A stretch of DNA of 64,000 bases from Pinus tabuliformis (Eukaryota; Streptophyta; Pinopsida; Pinales; Pinaceae). A program made the translations under genes and the position numbers. Position 1 is the first letter of the stretch. Every line of letters begins with the position of its first letter. Below are positions 20,964-33,316 of the stretch, piece by piece. The notes under the pieces are model-generated. The model was not told the origin of the DNA and searched no databases. It was given only the letters and a program-made list of their open reading frames with translations. The DNA is taken from the NCBI GenBank assembly GCA_031772625.1, contig CM062818.1:1281280277-1281344276 (forward strand), in the 5' to 3' direction.

Positions 20964-23491
20964 TGATATAGCTTTTTCTATCACTTGTCACACAATTGCT
21001 TTAGAATATATAGAAGCATCCTAGAGACAGCCTCTGGTTGAAAGACTAGTGCCTAGGGAATCCAAGGGAGTGCTTTTGAAGATTATTTGAGGGATTTATG
21101 TTGCAATCCATATGTCACATAGTTTAACAAGAAATAATTCCGGGGCTTGGTTCAATAGTCCTTCATCAAGCTAAACTCAAGAAAACACATAGATCTAAAT
21201 ACTTAGGGGGTAAATATGGCTAATATCAAAGCAAAATGTCTTGGTTTTGGTGGCCTACACACAAAAATAATTAGCTTAATATTGGCATTGTAGTAAAAAT
21301 GAAGAGGAGGAAAGAAAGGAGGGAATTTGATGCAATGAGATGGATACAACACATGATCCTAAGCAACAAGTTCATGTAAATGTATGGAAGAATGAAGAGG
21401 TGAAAATGCATAAATAGTGGAGCACAAATTAAGGTCTCATGCTCTATGCCTCATGGACACATTTGTCAACAAATAAAATTAAATAAATTTGTGCACATTA
21501 CAGGTATTGTAGGCTATTAAATAACACAAGTAAATTTGTAGTTAACACAGTTAATGTTACTACTTAGCAACACATATACAATGATGAATGAGAGTGATAC
21601 TGGCAACTTCATTACATTAATTTAGAGGAGGAAATACATACATGAAGTGATAAACAAAGGGGAAACATACTTCCCATTTATCTAATTGGAATCAACAAAA
21701 TAGTTTCAGTAACGTTCAAGATGGAGTCCAAATCACTAGGCCTTTACATTTCGTAATTTTATCACTCAAATCTCTCATGAATAAATAAATTGAACCAAAT
21801 TAGAACAAAAAAATTATGGCCACTTGGGTGCAGAATTCCAAAACCTCCCTTAAGTCTTTATTCCCTCTTTTTACAAGGAGAGGGAGAGCTTGGAAAACAC
21901 TTACAAAAATATCTTAGCCAAGTTCCATCTATCTGATTGAAGAGATGTGTTAGTGTGCGAAGGCTCTGCCACCCAAATCATTGCAATAAAATTTGATTTC
22001 TTTCTTTAAAATACAAAAATTACACAATATTAAAACATAGTAAAATGAATGATAGTTGGGGAAAATATATCCCTGTCATTCCTATGATGGCCCCTAATGA
22101 GGCCACGTATCTTCCACAATGATCCTCTTCAGCCACTCGATCAGTTAAATCATTGAAATGGATTTAATTTTCCTATTGTTTTCCTCTTAACTGCTTGAAT
22201 TTCCCACCTTTTAGATATGGGGAGCGATCAATGGTGGTGGCCTTAGTGGTGTCATAGAATCACAATTATCGACTCATCCATCAAATAATCTATGCATTTC
22301 ACTATAGGAGTGCTATATGCCATGTAATATAGAAATAATGTTATATCAAAGATATGCCTTATTGAACCTTTATTCTTAATAGACATTACGAAAACAACAA
22401 GTTCTGATGTCATTGGCCCCTTTTTTTAGCCCCTTTCTATTTTACACCATGGGACTGAGGGTCGTAACCAAATGCTTGACCTTAAGGTGCTATGGAATTT
22501 TTTTCTTTCCTTGGGGTCGTTTTTCCTTTGTAAAGTGCTTTTCACCCATGTTCCTTTAAGTTCTTCTAGTGACACTGTGCTAGCCCAATGTCAGAGCCCC
22601 TCTCATCAATGATTTCCAATTGGGGAAATAACTTTGCAGTTGTGAGATTCCCACTTCTCTGATATGCGACCTCTGATATGACATTATTATTCCATGTGGA
22701 ACTTTATGAGTGGTGACACGTGTCACCCATATTTCCCCCTCAGGCCCCTCAAAACAACAAAACTACCTGCCACATGTCCTGCCATACCACCATGTCATGC
22801 TAACATCATATGCCACTGTAACTTTATCAGAATCAATCATATGCTATCATGTTTCCTTTATTGGAGGCAGTCATATGACGCCATGTGTAAGTCATTGGAA
22901 CCAATCATATGCTACCACATGTCATGCTAAAGGAGAGAGAAAAGGGCCTTTCCACCTTTGATTTTGCAAGGAAATCCTTTGTTAATCATTTTTGGCACTC
23001 CCCGGGGATTTAAATGCAATTGGAACATTTGCATATCACAAATTTTAAAAGGTTGTCACATGTTCAGAAGTTTTGATTCTCAAATCGCCAACCTTCTCAT
23101 GTGTTGATGCTTCGATGTGTGATCCCCTCCAAGTTCTGATGTTGCCATGCATTGATACCTGACCTCTGATATGCAATCACCGATATGGCTAGTACTCTGA
23201 TGTCTCTAACCTCCGATATGCATTCACCGATATCTCTAGACATCCGATATTGTGATATTTGATATTCTAATATGCCTTCACAAGGCTTCAATCCTTGAAA
23301 CTTCAGAAGACCAAAACTTTTGATCCAGATTTGGATTTCCACATATCGTTGGAAACCTTGTTTAGAGCACTTCCAATGGAGAGGGTCTGATTTGGGTTTT
23401 GAATCCTTTGAGGCTTGGAAGATGACTCCAAAATTCTATGCTCATTTACTCTTTGTACAACTAAAAACACATCTTATAGTAAGTGACAATA
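20964..23491 (-). repeat. LTR of the LINE-nested element (low-coordinate copy)
   Basis: It matches 25095-27646 over almost its whole length, for example AGGAGAGGGAGAGCTTGGAA near 21880 and 26037. It starts TGATATAGC and ends near AAGTGACAATA. It contains a GATATG-rich section (about 23155-23275). Confidence 0.7.
23150..23280. repeat. Degenerate GATATG/CCGATAT repeats in the LTR
   Basis: CTGATATGC, CCGATATGG, CCGATATGC, CCGATATCT and CCGATATTG occur at short intervals. The matching part of the other LTR (27300-27440) keeps the pattern but more eroded. Could be an enhancer-like array; function unknown. Confidence 0.5.
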
Positions 23492-23794
23492 TTGGCTCGA
23501 ACTGGGGATAGTGCCTTGTTAGCAAGGTGCTGAGAACCCGCAGACTAGTAGCCTTTGCCATTTAGCATGGAGTCAAAAATATATTGAACCTATAAAACTA
23601 TAAAATATTCATGGAAATTTATTTGTTGGGAGTCCTTTCCTCATAATACTGAAATGAAAAAAAGAAACTCTCACAACTGGATATTACATTCTCAGCTAGT
23701 GAGATTATTTATATACAACTCCTACTTATGCATAGGGCTCAATTCACCCAAGTGAGGTCAATCTTCCAAGGATACCAAGTTAGCGTTTGGGTGT

Positions 23795-24872
23795 TCAACC
23801 TAATGCCTCCATGCTACTGAAATTTAAAAATCCAAACAAGCATGCACCATGAAAAATATTCCAATAAAAAACTTGATACATACTCCAAAAAAAACATATG
23901 CTACTGACCAAATAATTTTGACATGTAATGAGATATTGTGTCATAGAACTAATGAGAAAAAATTGCAGCTGCCTCATTTTGTTGAAAATTTTGTTGACCA
24001 ATATCTTCTTGATTAAGACTGGCAAAAATATTGTTCAAATCTTCGACTTTGGGATCTTCTTGAACTATTTTTCGTTGGAAGCATTCTCCCCACTTACTGG
24101 TAAGAAACTCCCTTTGAACATCTGCAATAGTTTCATTCTCCTCTGAATCATAGATCGAAGAATCTTTATCAATTTTAATATCAACTTATTGAACTTGTTA
24201 TCCATTCGAAGGATGTTGATCATAAACTAGAGCCTCTCTATTAACCTCCTGGTGGGCCTCCACTTTTTGTGCATCTTACCATGATTAGGACTGTTGTAGT
24301 CCTACATTGCTCAACATCCCATCGGATTCATACGAATCATAAGAGGGATTATCATACAATTCAACAGAATAAGATATATGATGGATTGTTTGCAGCTCGA
24401 TGATGTATCCTTCTTCTCTTTCTTGATAATTGGGTAATGCTTCTTGATGCAAGTAGATATCTTCTTGGAGTGGAGCCCCACAAATATCTTTAGCAAGATT
24501 AAAATGTGCACAAAAATATTCAAACAAAGCATCAATTTGATATAATCTTTTGCAAAAATGATTAAATGCTATATGAAATATCTTTAAGGAAGATATGTTG
24601 CCACGATGTATTGTTTTGCACCAAACTCTAGCATATTTATCTAAAGAATACATGAACAATTTCATTTTCACATCCTAAAAAACAATACCCTGTTGTTCTA
24701 TGCATTCATCAAAATCCTTGAGGTGTTGGTCCAAACTTCTATCTGTGTTTCCACTGCATGTAGGAAAATAGGTATACCATTCATGAACTGAAGGTACATG
24801 ATCGGGACAACCAAAAACAAAAGAAAAATCTAGTGGGGTAAATTTCTTAGCCAAGAATGTAGGAATGAACAT
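23795..24872 (-). pseudogene. Gag-like frame of the LINE-nested LTR element
   Basis: Read leftward, the frame starts at ATG 24872 (MFIPTFLAKKFTPLDFSFVF). It passes through HEWYTYFPTCSGNTD, a DECIEQQGIVF block and, after a stop at about 24677, a VKMKLFMYSLDKYARVWCKT stretch. The pattern of a lead-in, a variable segment, then L..L...A..W resembles the capsid region of Ty3/gypsy-type gag proteins. An acidic Tyr-rich tail (EDIYLHQEALPNYQEREEGY and onward) follows to about 24285. No Cys-His knuckle is visible. The element therefore encodes at most a partial gag. Confidence 0.5.
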
Positions 24873-24974
24873 TTTGAAAACCCCTTTAAGTGAGTAATCT
24901 CAAGTTCATATGTAGGGGAATTTTTCTATTGTTTAGCATTAGAGCGAGTATGAGGCCTCTAAAAAGCCAGGATG

Positions 24975-25062
24975 ACCAAATAAGGATGTAGACAATGGAG
25001 TCACCAAGTTATTTACAACCATATTCAAACAGTGGAGTCACCAAGATGTTTACAATAATATT
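24975..25062. repeat. Short tandem duplication (about 42 bp, two copies)
   Basis: GACAATGGAGTCACCAAGTT..TTTACAA is followed by AAACAGTGGAGTCACCAAGA..TTTACAA. It lies beside the putative primer-site end of the element interior. Confidence 0.6.
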
Positions 25063-25094
25063 TGATTCTTTCCCCTGAAACAACACCATAAATA

Positions 25095-27646
25095 TGTTGT
25101 AGCTTTTTCTATCACCTATCAAACAATTCCTTCAGAAGATATAGAAGCCTCCTAGAGATAGCCTCTGGGTTGAAAGAAGACTAGTGCCTAGGGAATTCAA
25201 GAGGAGTACTTTTGAAGATTATCTGAGGGATTTCTATTGCACTCCATATGTCATGTAGTTTAAAAAGAAATAATTCATGGGTTTGGTTCAATAGTCCTTC
25301 ATCAAGGTAAATTCAAGAAAACACACAAATTTAAATACTCAAGGGGTAAATGGCTAATCTCAAAGAGAAATGTATTGGTTCTAGTGGCCGACACACAACA
25401 ATAGGTAGCTTAATATTGGTGTTGTAGTAAAAATGAAGACGAGGAAAGAAAGGAGGGAATTCAATGCAGTAGGATGGATACAACACAGGATCCTAAGCAA
25501 CAATTTCTAGCAAAAGTATTGAAGAATGGAGAGGTGAAAACGTAGATATAGTGGAGTGAAAGTTAAGATCTCATGCTCTATTCCTCATGGACACATTTGT
25601 CACCAAATAACATTAAGTAAATATGTGCACATTATAGGTACTAGAGGCTACTAAATAACACAAGTAAATATGTGCACATTATAGGTATTGCATGCTAATA
25701 AATAACACAAGTACTGTTACTAATTAGCAACAAATCTACAACCATGAATGAGAGTGATACTAGAAACTTCATTACAATATTTCAGAGGAGTAAACACATA
25801 GATGAAGTGATAAACAAAGGGGAAACATACTGCACATTGCTCTGGTTGGAATAAAAAAAACAATTTCATTAACCTTCAAGATGGAGTCCAAATCACCAGT
25901 ACATTACATTTAGCAATTGTATCGCTCAAGTCCCTCATGAACAATCAAATTGAACCAAATTAGAACCACATAATTATGGCCTCTTGGGTGCAGAATTTTA
26001 GAACCTCCCTTAAGTATTTCTTCCCTCCTTTTACAAGGAGAGGGAGAGCTTGGAAAATAGTTACAAAAATATCTTATCTGAGTTTTAGCTTTCTCATCGA
26101 CTAGCTATCTCAGCGTGAGAAGGCTTTGCTGCCCAAATCATTGCAATCGGATTTGATTTTTTTATTTAAAATAAAAAATTACAGAATATCAAAACATGGG
26201 AAAACTGAATGATAGTCGGGGGAAATATCTCCCTGACATTCCTAGGATGGCCCTGATCAGGCCACGTCTCTTCCATAATGTTCCTCTTAAGTCACTCGAA
26301 TGGTTAAATCATTGCAACATATTTGATTTTCCTTTCACTTTCCTCTTAACCTCTCGAACTTCCCACGTTTTAGAGCTGTGGAGAGATCATTTGTGGTGCC
26401 CTTAGTGGTGTCGCAGAATCATATTTTTTGACTCATCCATCACATAATTCTTTGCATTTCACTATTAGAGTGTTATATGCCTTGTAATATAGACATAATG
26501 TTATATCGGAGATATGCCTTATCGAAATTTTATTCTTAACAGATATTATGAAAACAACAAGTTTCGATGTCATTGGCCCCTTTTATTTAGCCCCTTTCTA
26601 TTTTCCTCCATGGGACTGATGGTCATGACCGAAGGCTTGGCCTCAAGTTTCTAGTGCATTTTGTTCTTGCCCCGGGGCCATTTTTCATTTGTAAAGTGCT
26701 TTGCACCCCTAGTCCTTTAATTTATTCTAGTGAACGTGTGCTAGCCCAATATTAGAGGCCCTCTCATCAGTGGTTTCCTATCAGGGAAATAAATTTGGAG
26801 TTGTGACATTCCTACTTCTTCGATATGCGACCTCCTATATGATGTCATCATTCCACGTTGCACTTCATGAGTGGTGACATGTGTCACCCAAATTTTCCCT
26901 CTTCGGCCCCTTAAAACACCAAAGCTTCATGCCACGTGTCCTGTCATACTGCCACATCATGCTGATGTCAGATATCATTTTAGATTTATTAGAACCAATC
27001 ATATGCTACCACATGTATTTTCTGAAGTCAATCACATGTTGCCATGTGTAGATTATTGGAACCAATTGTATGTTACCACATGTCCTACTAGAGGAGAGAG
27101 AAAAAGGCTCTTCCACCTTTGGTTTTGTGAGGAAATCCTTTGTTAATCCTTTTCTGTGCTCCTCGATGGTTTTAAACACAATCGACACATTTGCATATCA
27201 CAACTTTCAAAAGGTTGTCACCTATTTAGAAGTTCTGATTCTCTGATTGCTGACCTTCTAATGTGTCGATGCTCCAACATCCGATCTCCTCCAAGCTCTG
27301 ATGTTTCCATGCACTGATACTTAACCTTCAATATGAAATCACAGATATGGCTAGTACTATGATGTATCTGACCTACGATATGTGATCGTCCATATATTCA
27401 GACCTACAATATTGCAATCTCTAATATTCTAATATGCCTTCATAAGGCTTCAATCGTTGAAAATTTAGAAGACCAAAACTTTTGATCCAGGAACCCATTT
27501 TTGGACTCCAAAATGTCAATGGAAAGCTTGTTTAGAGGGAATAATTTTTGGTTTGATTCCTTTTCAGGCTTGGAAGATAATTGCAAACATCTCTTCTCAT
27601 TTACTCTTTGGACAACTGAAAACACATTTTGCAGTAAGTGACAACA
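25095..27646 (-). repeat. LTR of the LINE-nested element (high-coordinate copy)
   Basis: Counterpart of 20964-23491. It starts TGTTGTAGC and ends GTGACAACA. The two copies differ by many substitutions and small indels, so the insertion is old. Confidence 0.7.
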
Positions 27647-28644
27647 GAAGGCATCTATGAAAGTGAACTATTTTCTGCTCTATCCTCCATGAAAAAGAGG
27701 AAGAGTCCAGGCCTGAATAGAATGACAATCAAGTTTTACTTTGGTATTCATGATTTTCTAAAATGTGACCTACTCAAAGTTGTCAGACAGTCTCAGAGTA
27801 CATGGAAATTCTTGGGGATTTGAATTCCACCTTCATTTCCCTTATCCCTAAAAATAAGGATACTACATGTTTCAATGAATTTCAACCCATATTTTGTTGC
27901 AACGTGATTTACAAGATGATATCCAAGATAATCGGTTCTAGACATAAGCCAATTCTTAGTAATATTATTTATGAGGAGCAATCTGGTTTCGTTCAAAATT
28001 GTAAAATCCATGATACAATTTTGTTGGCCCATGAAGCATTGCATTATATTACAATGAATAATATTAAAAAAAAAGCTATCAATATAAACCTATCCAAATA
28101 TTATGTCTATGTGGGCTACACATTCCTAAGACTAGTGTAGATCCATCTAAGTATGTCTCTTAATATGGTTAATTGGATCATGGTTGTATTCATTCTTCTA
28201 TGTTTGCATTTCATATCATTAATGGTTTTCCATATTCTTTCCTTAGTGGTTCTAGAGGCCTTCATCAAGGTTGTCTCCATTCCCCCCCACCTTTTTCTTT
28301 TCTTGTGGTGGAAGTTCTCAACAAGCTCATTCATGATGCCATTTCCAAGGGAGAGCTAAAAAGAGTAAACATATTAAACTCCTCTGTCATATCTCACCTC
28401 CCTTTTGTCGATGATGTCTTCCTATTTATATTAGGATCTTACATCTATCTTTAGTCAATGAAGTGTATCTTGGATCAATTTTCTCTAATAATAGTATGGT
28501 CATTAAGAAACAAAAATCTTACATGTTATACAATAATCTTAAGGATAGGGTCATGATTCTAGTACGAAACTCCTTCCAGAATCAAATAAAAGCTCTAGAT
28601 GAGGGTGTAAAATAATTGGGATTCAATATGGAACCTATTGACAA
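27647..28644 (+). pseudogene. LINE reverse transcriptase, 3' half, degenerate
   Basis: This continues the LINE at 18150-20963. The plus strand encodes ELFSALSSMKKRKSPGLNRM followed by a fold-entry block ending in FYFGI, a SLIPKNKDTTCFNEFQPI block (RT motif 1/2), QSGFVQNCKIHDTILLAHEA, then GSRGLHQGCLHS (motif with the QG pair) and HLPFVDDVFLF, which carries the catalytic DD. LINE RT copies the element RNA at a nicked target. Frameshifts and a stop at about 27823 break the frame. The coding sequence ends at 28644, where the next LTR element begins. Confidence 0.7.
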
Positions 28645-29615
28645 TGTTGGACCTACGAGCATTTAGAGGGTCTCCTCAATATGAAGTCCCAATTAGATCT
28701 CACACCATTTGATGTAAGATCTCCATCCAAAATATGGCTTGCTGCTGAAGCAGTGGGTTTTAATGATCTGTCTTGGCTGCAATAATGCACAGAGTGGTGT
28801 AATCGTGACTTTGGTGAACATGTGTATGACTCTGCAGAGGTTCAAGTGAAATGTATGAAAGGTTCTAACACGAGATGCGAAAATGAGTGAGCCCCTTAGG
28901 ATCCTGTAATAGTATGCATCTTGAAAGGAACCCATGAGCATAAAGACATCACGAGTTAGCCTTTGAAATAGTTCACACGTTAACCATGATGTAAATAAAC
29001 CACAACCCACATTAAAAAAGATTCATACTAATGCAAATGAAATAGTTCATAAGCATTAGCGTAAGTGAAATAACATATATTGCAAACATAACAAGAATAG
29101 TGCTACTGTATTCACAACATATGGATGAAAACGTGTCAGCTCTAAGCATTTATTAAAGTGAAATTTCCAAGCATACATATACAATTGATGAACCACTAGC
29201 CCCAATAGTGAAACATGAAGTCTACACCTACTCCATATAAATATACTCCCTCTATGTTACGGAGCATCCAAGGCTTTCAACAAACTCCCAAGCTCCTTAT
29301 CCTAAGCTAAAAGCCTAGTCAAGAGCTTGGCTCCCCAAAATCCCTTTACATGAGTTATGTGGGTATATTTATAGCCAAAGGGGTGTTTATTCACTTCCCC
29401 TTGTGACTCTTGGACCTCCCTCATGACTCTTCAACTTCATTGCATGATGACTCTTCACATTCCACAATTAACACTTGGAATTTCACTTACAAATTAATTA
29501 AAAAATAATATTACATATACTCGTACCCATATAGGACAAAATTGAGTAGATCCAACTAGACAACCTAATAAGAAAAAACAGTTAACCTTGAATCTAGGGC
29601 AATTCCACCTCAACA
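28645..29615 (-). repeat. LTR A (3' LTR of the minus-strand element)
   Basis: It begins TGTTGGACC and ends CCTCAACA. It aligns with 52318-53292, for example TGCTGAAGCAGTGGGTTTTA against GCCGAAGTAGTGAGTTTTAA. On its outer side is the LINE; the five bases GACAA (28640-28644) precede it. Confidence 0.75.
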
Positions 29616-29640
29616 AATTCCACTTGATTTTTCTTAGTCA
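29616..29640 (-). promoter_or_regulatory. Polypurine-tract-like sequence
   Basis: On the minus strand AAGAAAAATCAAGTGGAATT sits directly before the LTR start TGTTGAGG. The second body copy has GAAAAATGAAGTGGAATT at the same place. Confidence 0.6.
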
Positions 29641-29649
29641 CATAACGGT

Positions 29650-31931
29650 GCCAAGATTTGTACTGCGTGATGACATCCCCAAACTATGAAATTTTGTCAA
29701 GTTGGAAGCATACTCTAGCCTCCATGGCATCTGGGTACATTGATTTTGAATCGATCTATGTTTCCTTCTTGAGCAAGAGAAAAATTGTATTGATTTGGGC
29801 AGGGCCAACATTGTACTTCTACATATTCTATTTGTTTAGTTCAAGATCTTCCTTGATGGCGATCAATCTCAACTACTCTAAATATTCTTCAATCTCCTGC
29901 CTGACTTGATTCCTGCTTTTAGTCTCAGCAAGTGAGCCAAATGAAGGGATCTTGTGCGATTTCACCAAGAAATGCAAATTATTGTACAATCATGCATATG
30001 AGGCCTAAGTGTTTTCAATGAACGAGGTGAGTTGTTTTTTATTGTGGATGAGCATCCAAACCTTTTCTTTCTCAAACTCTTCCTCTTCCCTTGCCTTCTT
30101 TCCCAATTCAAGTGGTGCCCCTTTGTATGGCATTGACCATTCATGCACGAAAATAATATCTGATTGTATAGCCTTCATATTTTTGACATGATATTTACAC
30201 TTTTTCTGCAACCCATGCAAGTCGGCAACTGTCCTATGCATTATAAAAATCTCCTCATAAATATTTTGCATGGTCTCTCGTAGTGTCGATAATTCGCCAA
30301 GTATCGCGGCCTTCAATTATTCTAGATAGACTTTTGTGGGAGCTATGTTTTGTACCTTTGCTTGGAGATGTTCAACCTCTTTCCTAGTAGTATGCAAGTT
30401 CTTTGCCACCTACTTTTCCTCGGCCATCAGATAGTATGTGTTTGACTTTTTAGCACCTGCGAAGGGCAAGTTGGCTGTGAAAATGGTACCTGGATTTATT
30501 TTGGTGTCTGTCATGATCACCCTTTCTCTGATGAATGTAGGAGATACAAGGTTGTCTGGAAATTGTTTCTTCCTCACTTGTACAATATTTTTTGGAAGCT
30601 CGTCCTAAGTCAGACTCTATGTGTCGATAACTAGACCATCATCAAGAGGAACAATTTCCTCTTCCTCACTTGGATATTTCTCTGCTAGAGGAGGGGGAGA
30701 CTAAATGATGACTTGATGTGTACTTGGCATCAGGTCAACATCTTGGTTCTACGGCTCCAGTTCCACCTCCATGTCTTGGATTTCAATCAATTCCTCAATC
30801 TCTTGAGTGAGATCCTTCTCCCACATCTTTTTTCTCTCCTCCTCTAGGTTTCAGTTATGTTCTCATTCTTCGGCTTGTCTTCGTGCGACTTCTTCTTCTT
30901 CAACTTTCACCTTTCTTCTTCTTCCTTCTTCTCCCTTTCTTCCTCCAATCACTTTTTCTCTTGTTATTCCTTATGCTTTTGTCTTGCTTCCTGCATCATT
31001 TTCTTCCTCTTCTTTTCTACGGCTATGGCCGCTTTAAGTATGACTGGATCTTCTTTCATCTTTCATCTTCACTCTCCTCCTTGATTGTGCACAACTTTCC
31101 TCTTGCCCTTCTTCCATGCCTCCTCCTCAGGTCTGTGAAAGGTGTCTCTTAGCCACTCATACTAAATCCACACATATTGGTCTTTGCAAACATTCCTTGG
31201 ATCATATGAATTGAAGTGCAAACAATCGAATGTGAATTTCTCTATTTCCTCTCCTTCGATGCCTGCAACTTTGAGATACTTCATTTTGTACAATCTGATA
31301 TGCATGGGAAGAGCAGGCCAAGGTGATTTTTTCTTCCTTTTAAAGCTATTGAAAACCTTGTGGAGAGATGGTACAAAACTTCTTGCATAACTCTTTTCTT
31401 AGTGGCATACCTTGGTAGAAGATGCAGATACTTTTGTCCACCAAACACTCTGAGGAAAGTCCTATCCGGTGAGGCAAACCAATCTGATATATTTGACACT
31501 ACTTCCATTGCCCCACGTGACATGCAAGTTGGTTCTTCCTCAAAGATAAACTTTTACAAGGGAATGAGGAATTGATCAGTCAACGTTTCCATTACTCCTC
31601 TATGGTTGCACTCTGAAAGCAGTTTACAATAAATGTACAAGATAGGCTCTCATGGTGTCCGAGTCCAATTCATGCCAGGGAATGCATTTTGGGTGCAAAT
31701 TGTATCTCGTAGATAGATAGCCATGTAAAATATAGCTTGGTTTTCCTTGGGAGGACTGAGGGCATCAACTACATGGATCCTCGGTTGTTGAGCCAACAAT
31801 TCTAGCAAGTTAATGGTCTTCCTTCATTCACAACCTAGTTTAGTAAGAATTTCCACCCTTTAGGGAGGGTATCAATGCTCTGTAGACCATAGATACTATA
31901 ACATAGAACTATTAAGAGTTAATAGGCCATC
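29650..31931 (-). pseudogene. Unknown retroelement ORF, C-terminal part (copy 1)
   Basis: This is the downstream part of a long non-pol ORF whose upstream part is at 47877 to 46718. Visible peptides, read leftward, include CMSRGAMEVVSNISDWFASP with FLRVFGGQKYLHLLPRYATK (31523-31370), a Lys/Glu-rich presumed coiled coil from the pyrimidine-rich stretch 31050-30830, and ILGELSTLRETMQNIYEEIF then KKCKYHVKNMKAIQSD (30300-30150). The same peptides occur in the second copy at 55497-53805. I do not recognise the family. It lacks RT, integrase and protease motifs. Numerous stops and frameshifts break it. Confidence 0.5.
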
Positions 31932-32807
31932 TGTTGGGAATGGAGTCCCCCAAGGCATTTTTTGGGGCTCAAGGCCCAAGTTTTGACCCGATATTGTTGT
32001 AAATACTCTGCAAATTGCGGGCAGAGTACGAAATGTATGATAGAGTCACAGGGTTGTCTGCCCTAGTTTTGTAATGTAATTTTTGCCTACCCATGGTCTG
32101 CGAACCATGGGATTGTATAAATAGAGTGAGGCTCTAAGTGTAAAACATAACTAAGAACAAAGAAGAGCATAGTAGAAGCGAAAAGCAATAGTCTAAGGTT
32201 GTCTTGGGTCGTAGCATAGGAGAAAGGCTATGCAGCTGAGTGCACAGAGGCCTAGTAGTCTGCAGCTGAGTGTGTGGACCCTTACATCTGAGTGCACAGG
32301 GCAGAGTCAAGTATGTAACCAAGGAAGAGAATAATAAATAGAATTTTTATCCAAAATATGTGTATCTTTTCTTGGGTTATTACATGTTTGATATAAATTG
32401 CAAGTATATTGTTTATTTACTGCAGACAACTGTATGAATGGTGTATATTGTTAAGTGTAACTTAAAGTGTGCAAGTAGACTAAGATAATCAACTAACATT
32501 AAAATATCAATAAGGACTTGGGTAATAACAGTGTTCGGCCCCCAAGTAGGGCTACGCAAAGGTAGCATCTCACGCTACGATGTATGGGAAAGTGCACGTA
32601 GCGACACATGCACAGGGTCAAACCGCAGACCACTTGAACTCATCCGACATCTCCAGGGTGCGGAAACCTGGTTCTAGCACCCTCCCATGCTACTTCGGGT
32701 GAGACCTTAGTCCATACTCTGCAGACTGTTTTCAAAAGGGCCAGTAGTACGGGGATTTGTTTGGCTAAATCACCTCTAAACCTGGGTCAAGCCCCAACAA
32801 GCCAACA
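31932..32807 (+). repeat. 5' LTR of element C
   Basis: About 876 bp, starting TGTTGGGAATGG and ending AAGCCAACA. It contains a TATA box (32116-32123) and a near-palindrome CCATGGTCTGCGAACCATGG upstream of it. It aligns with 45891-46717 with scattered substitutions. Confidence 0.85.
32091..32123 (+). promoter_or_regulatory. LTR promoter: dyad element plus TATA box
   Basis: CCATGGTCTGCGAACCATGG (32091-32110) is followed six bases later by TATAAATA (32116-32123). In the 3' LTR the dyad (46052-46073) is a perfect 22-bp palindrome centred on CCGCGG, with TATAAATA at 46078-46085. This is a plausible core promoter with a dimeric-factor site. Confidence 0.6.
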
Positions 32808-32808
32808 A

Positions 32809-32833
32809 ATGGTTCTGTTACTGCGACCGAGAT
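32809..32833 (+). promoter_or_regulatory. Primer-binding-site-like sequence of element C
   Basis: TGGTTCTGTTACTGCGACC follows the LTR end after two bases. It resembles, with changes, TGGTTCCGTTGCCG-type sites used by some gypsy elements. The tRNA is not assigned. Confidence 0.45.
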
Positions 32834-33316
32834 CTGCATAAGAGATTTCTGATATCGTGTCACAGGAATCCGACAAAGAAATAAATTGAAGAGTGGCTGG
32901 ACAGAAAGATTGACGAGTTCACGGCGTAGGAAAACAAGAATCTGTGAGTATCGAAGGAAGAGTAGTTAGAGTGCTACTTATATACGGAAATCCATGAAAT
33001 TTTCTTTGCATCCTTCCCCTCTGAGTTGTACAAGGGATCTCAAAGTTAGTAGATATTCAAGGAAGGTGTAGGCTCGACAAACCTATTGTGTGGACTCCAG
33101 AGCTGGTGCGCAGACTAGAAGAATTATCGCGTGTGCTGTGGACCATTGGCTCGGTCGAATTATAGGAGGGTTTATCACCAAGTTCGTGGTAGATACTTCA
33201 GTCAGCTACAACGAGGCGGAACAATGCTTCCTCAAAGGACCGTGAGGTAAGTACGTTAAATCTTTGAAAACTTGGATTAAGATGCTATTGTGTGAAAACC
33301 GGGTTATGCAAATAAA

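Larger units (their letters stand above)
20964..27646 (-). mobile_element. RT-less LTR element (LARD-like) inserted in the LINE
   Basis: Two long direct repeats (20964-23491 and 25095-27646, about 2.5 kb each) flank a 1.6 kb interior. The target duplication is GAAGA (20959-20963) and GAAGG (27647-27651). Removing the insert and one target copy rejoins the LINE reading frame. The only coding matter inside is a minus-strand gag-like frame. On the minus strand, just inside the high-coordinate LTR, TGGTGTTGTTTCAGGGGAAA resembles the tRNA-Asp primer site used by Athila-type elements, with mostly C-to-T changes. No protease, integrase or reverse transcriptase is visible, so mobilisation would have needed a partner element. 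Confidence 0.7.
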
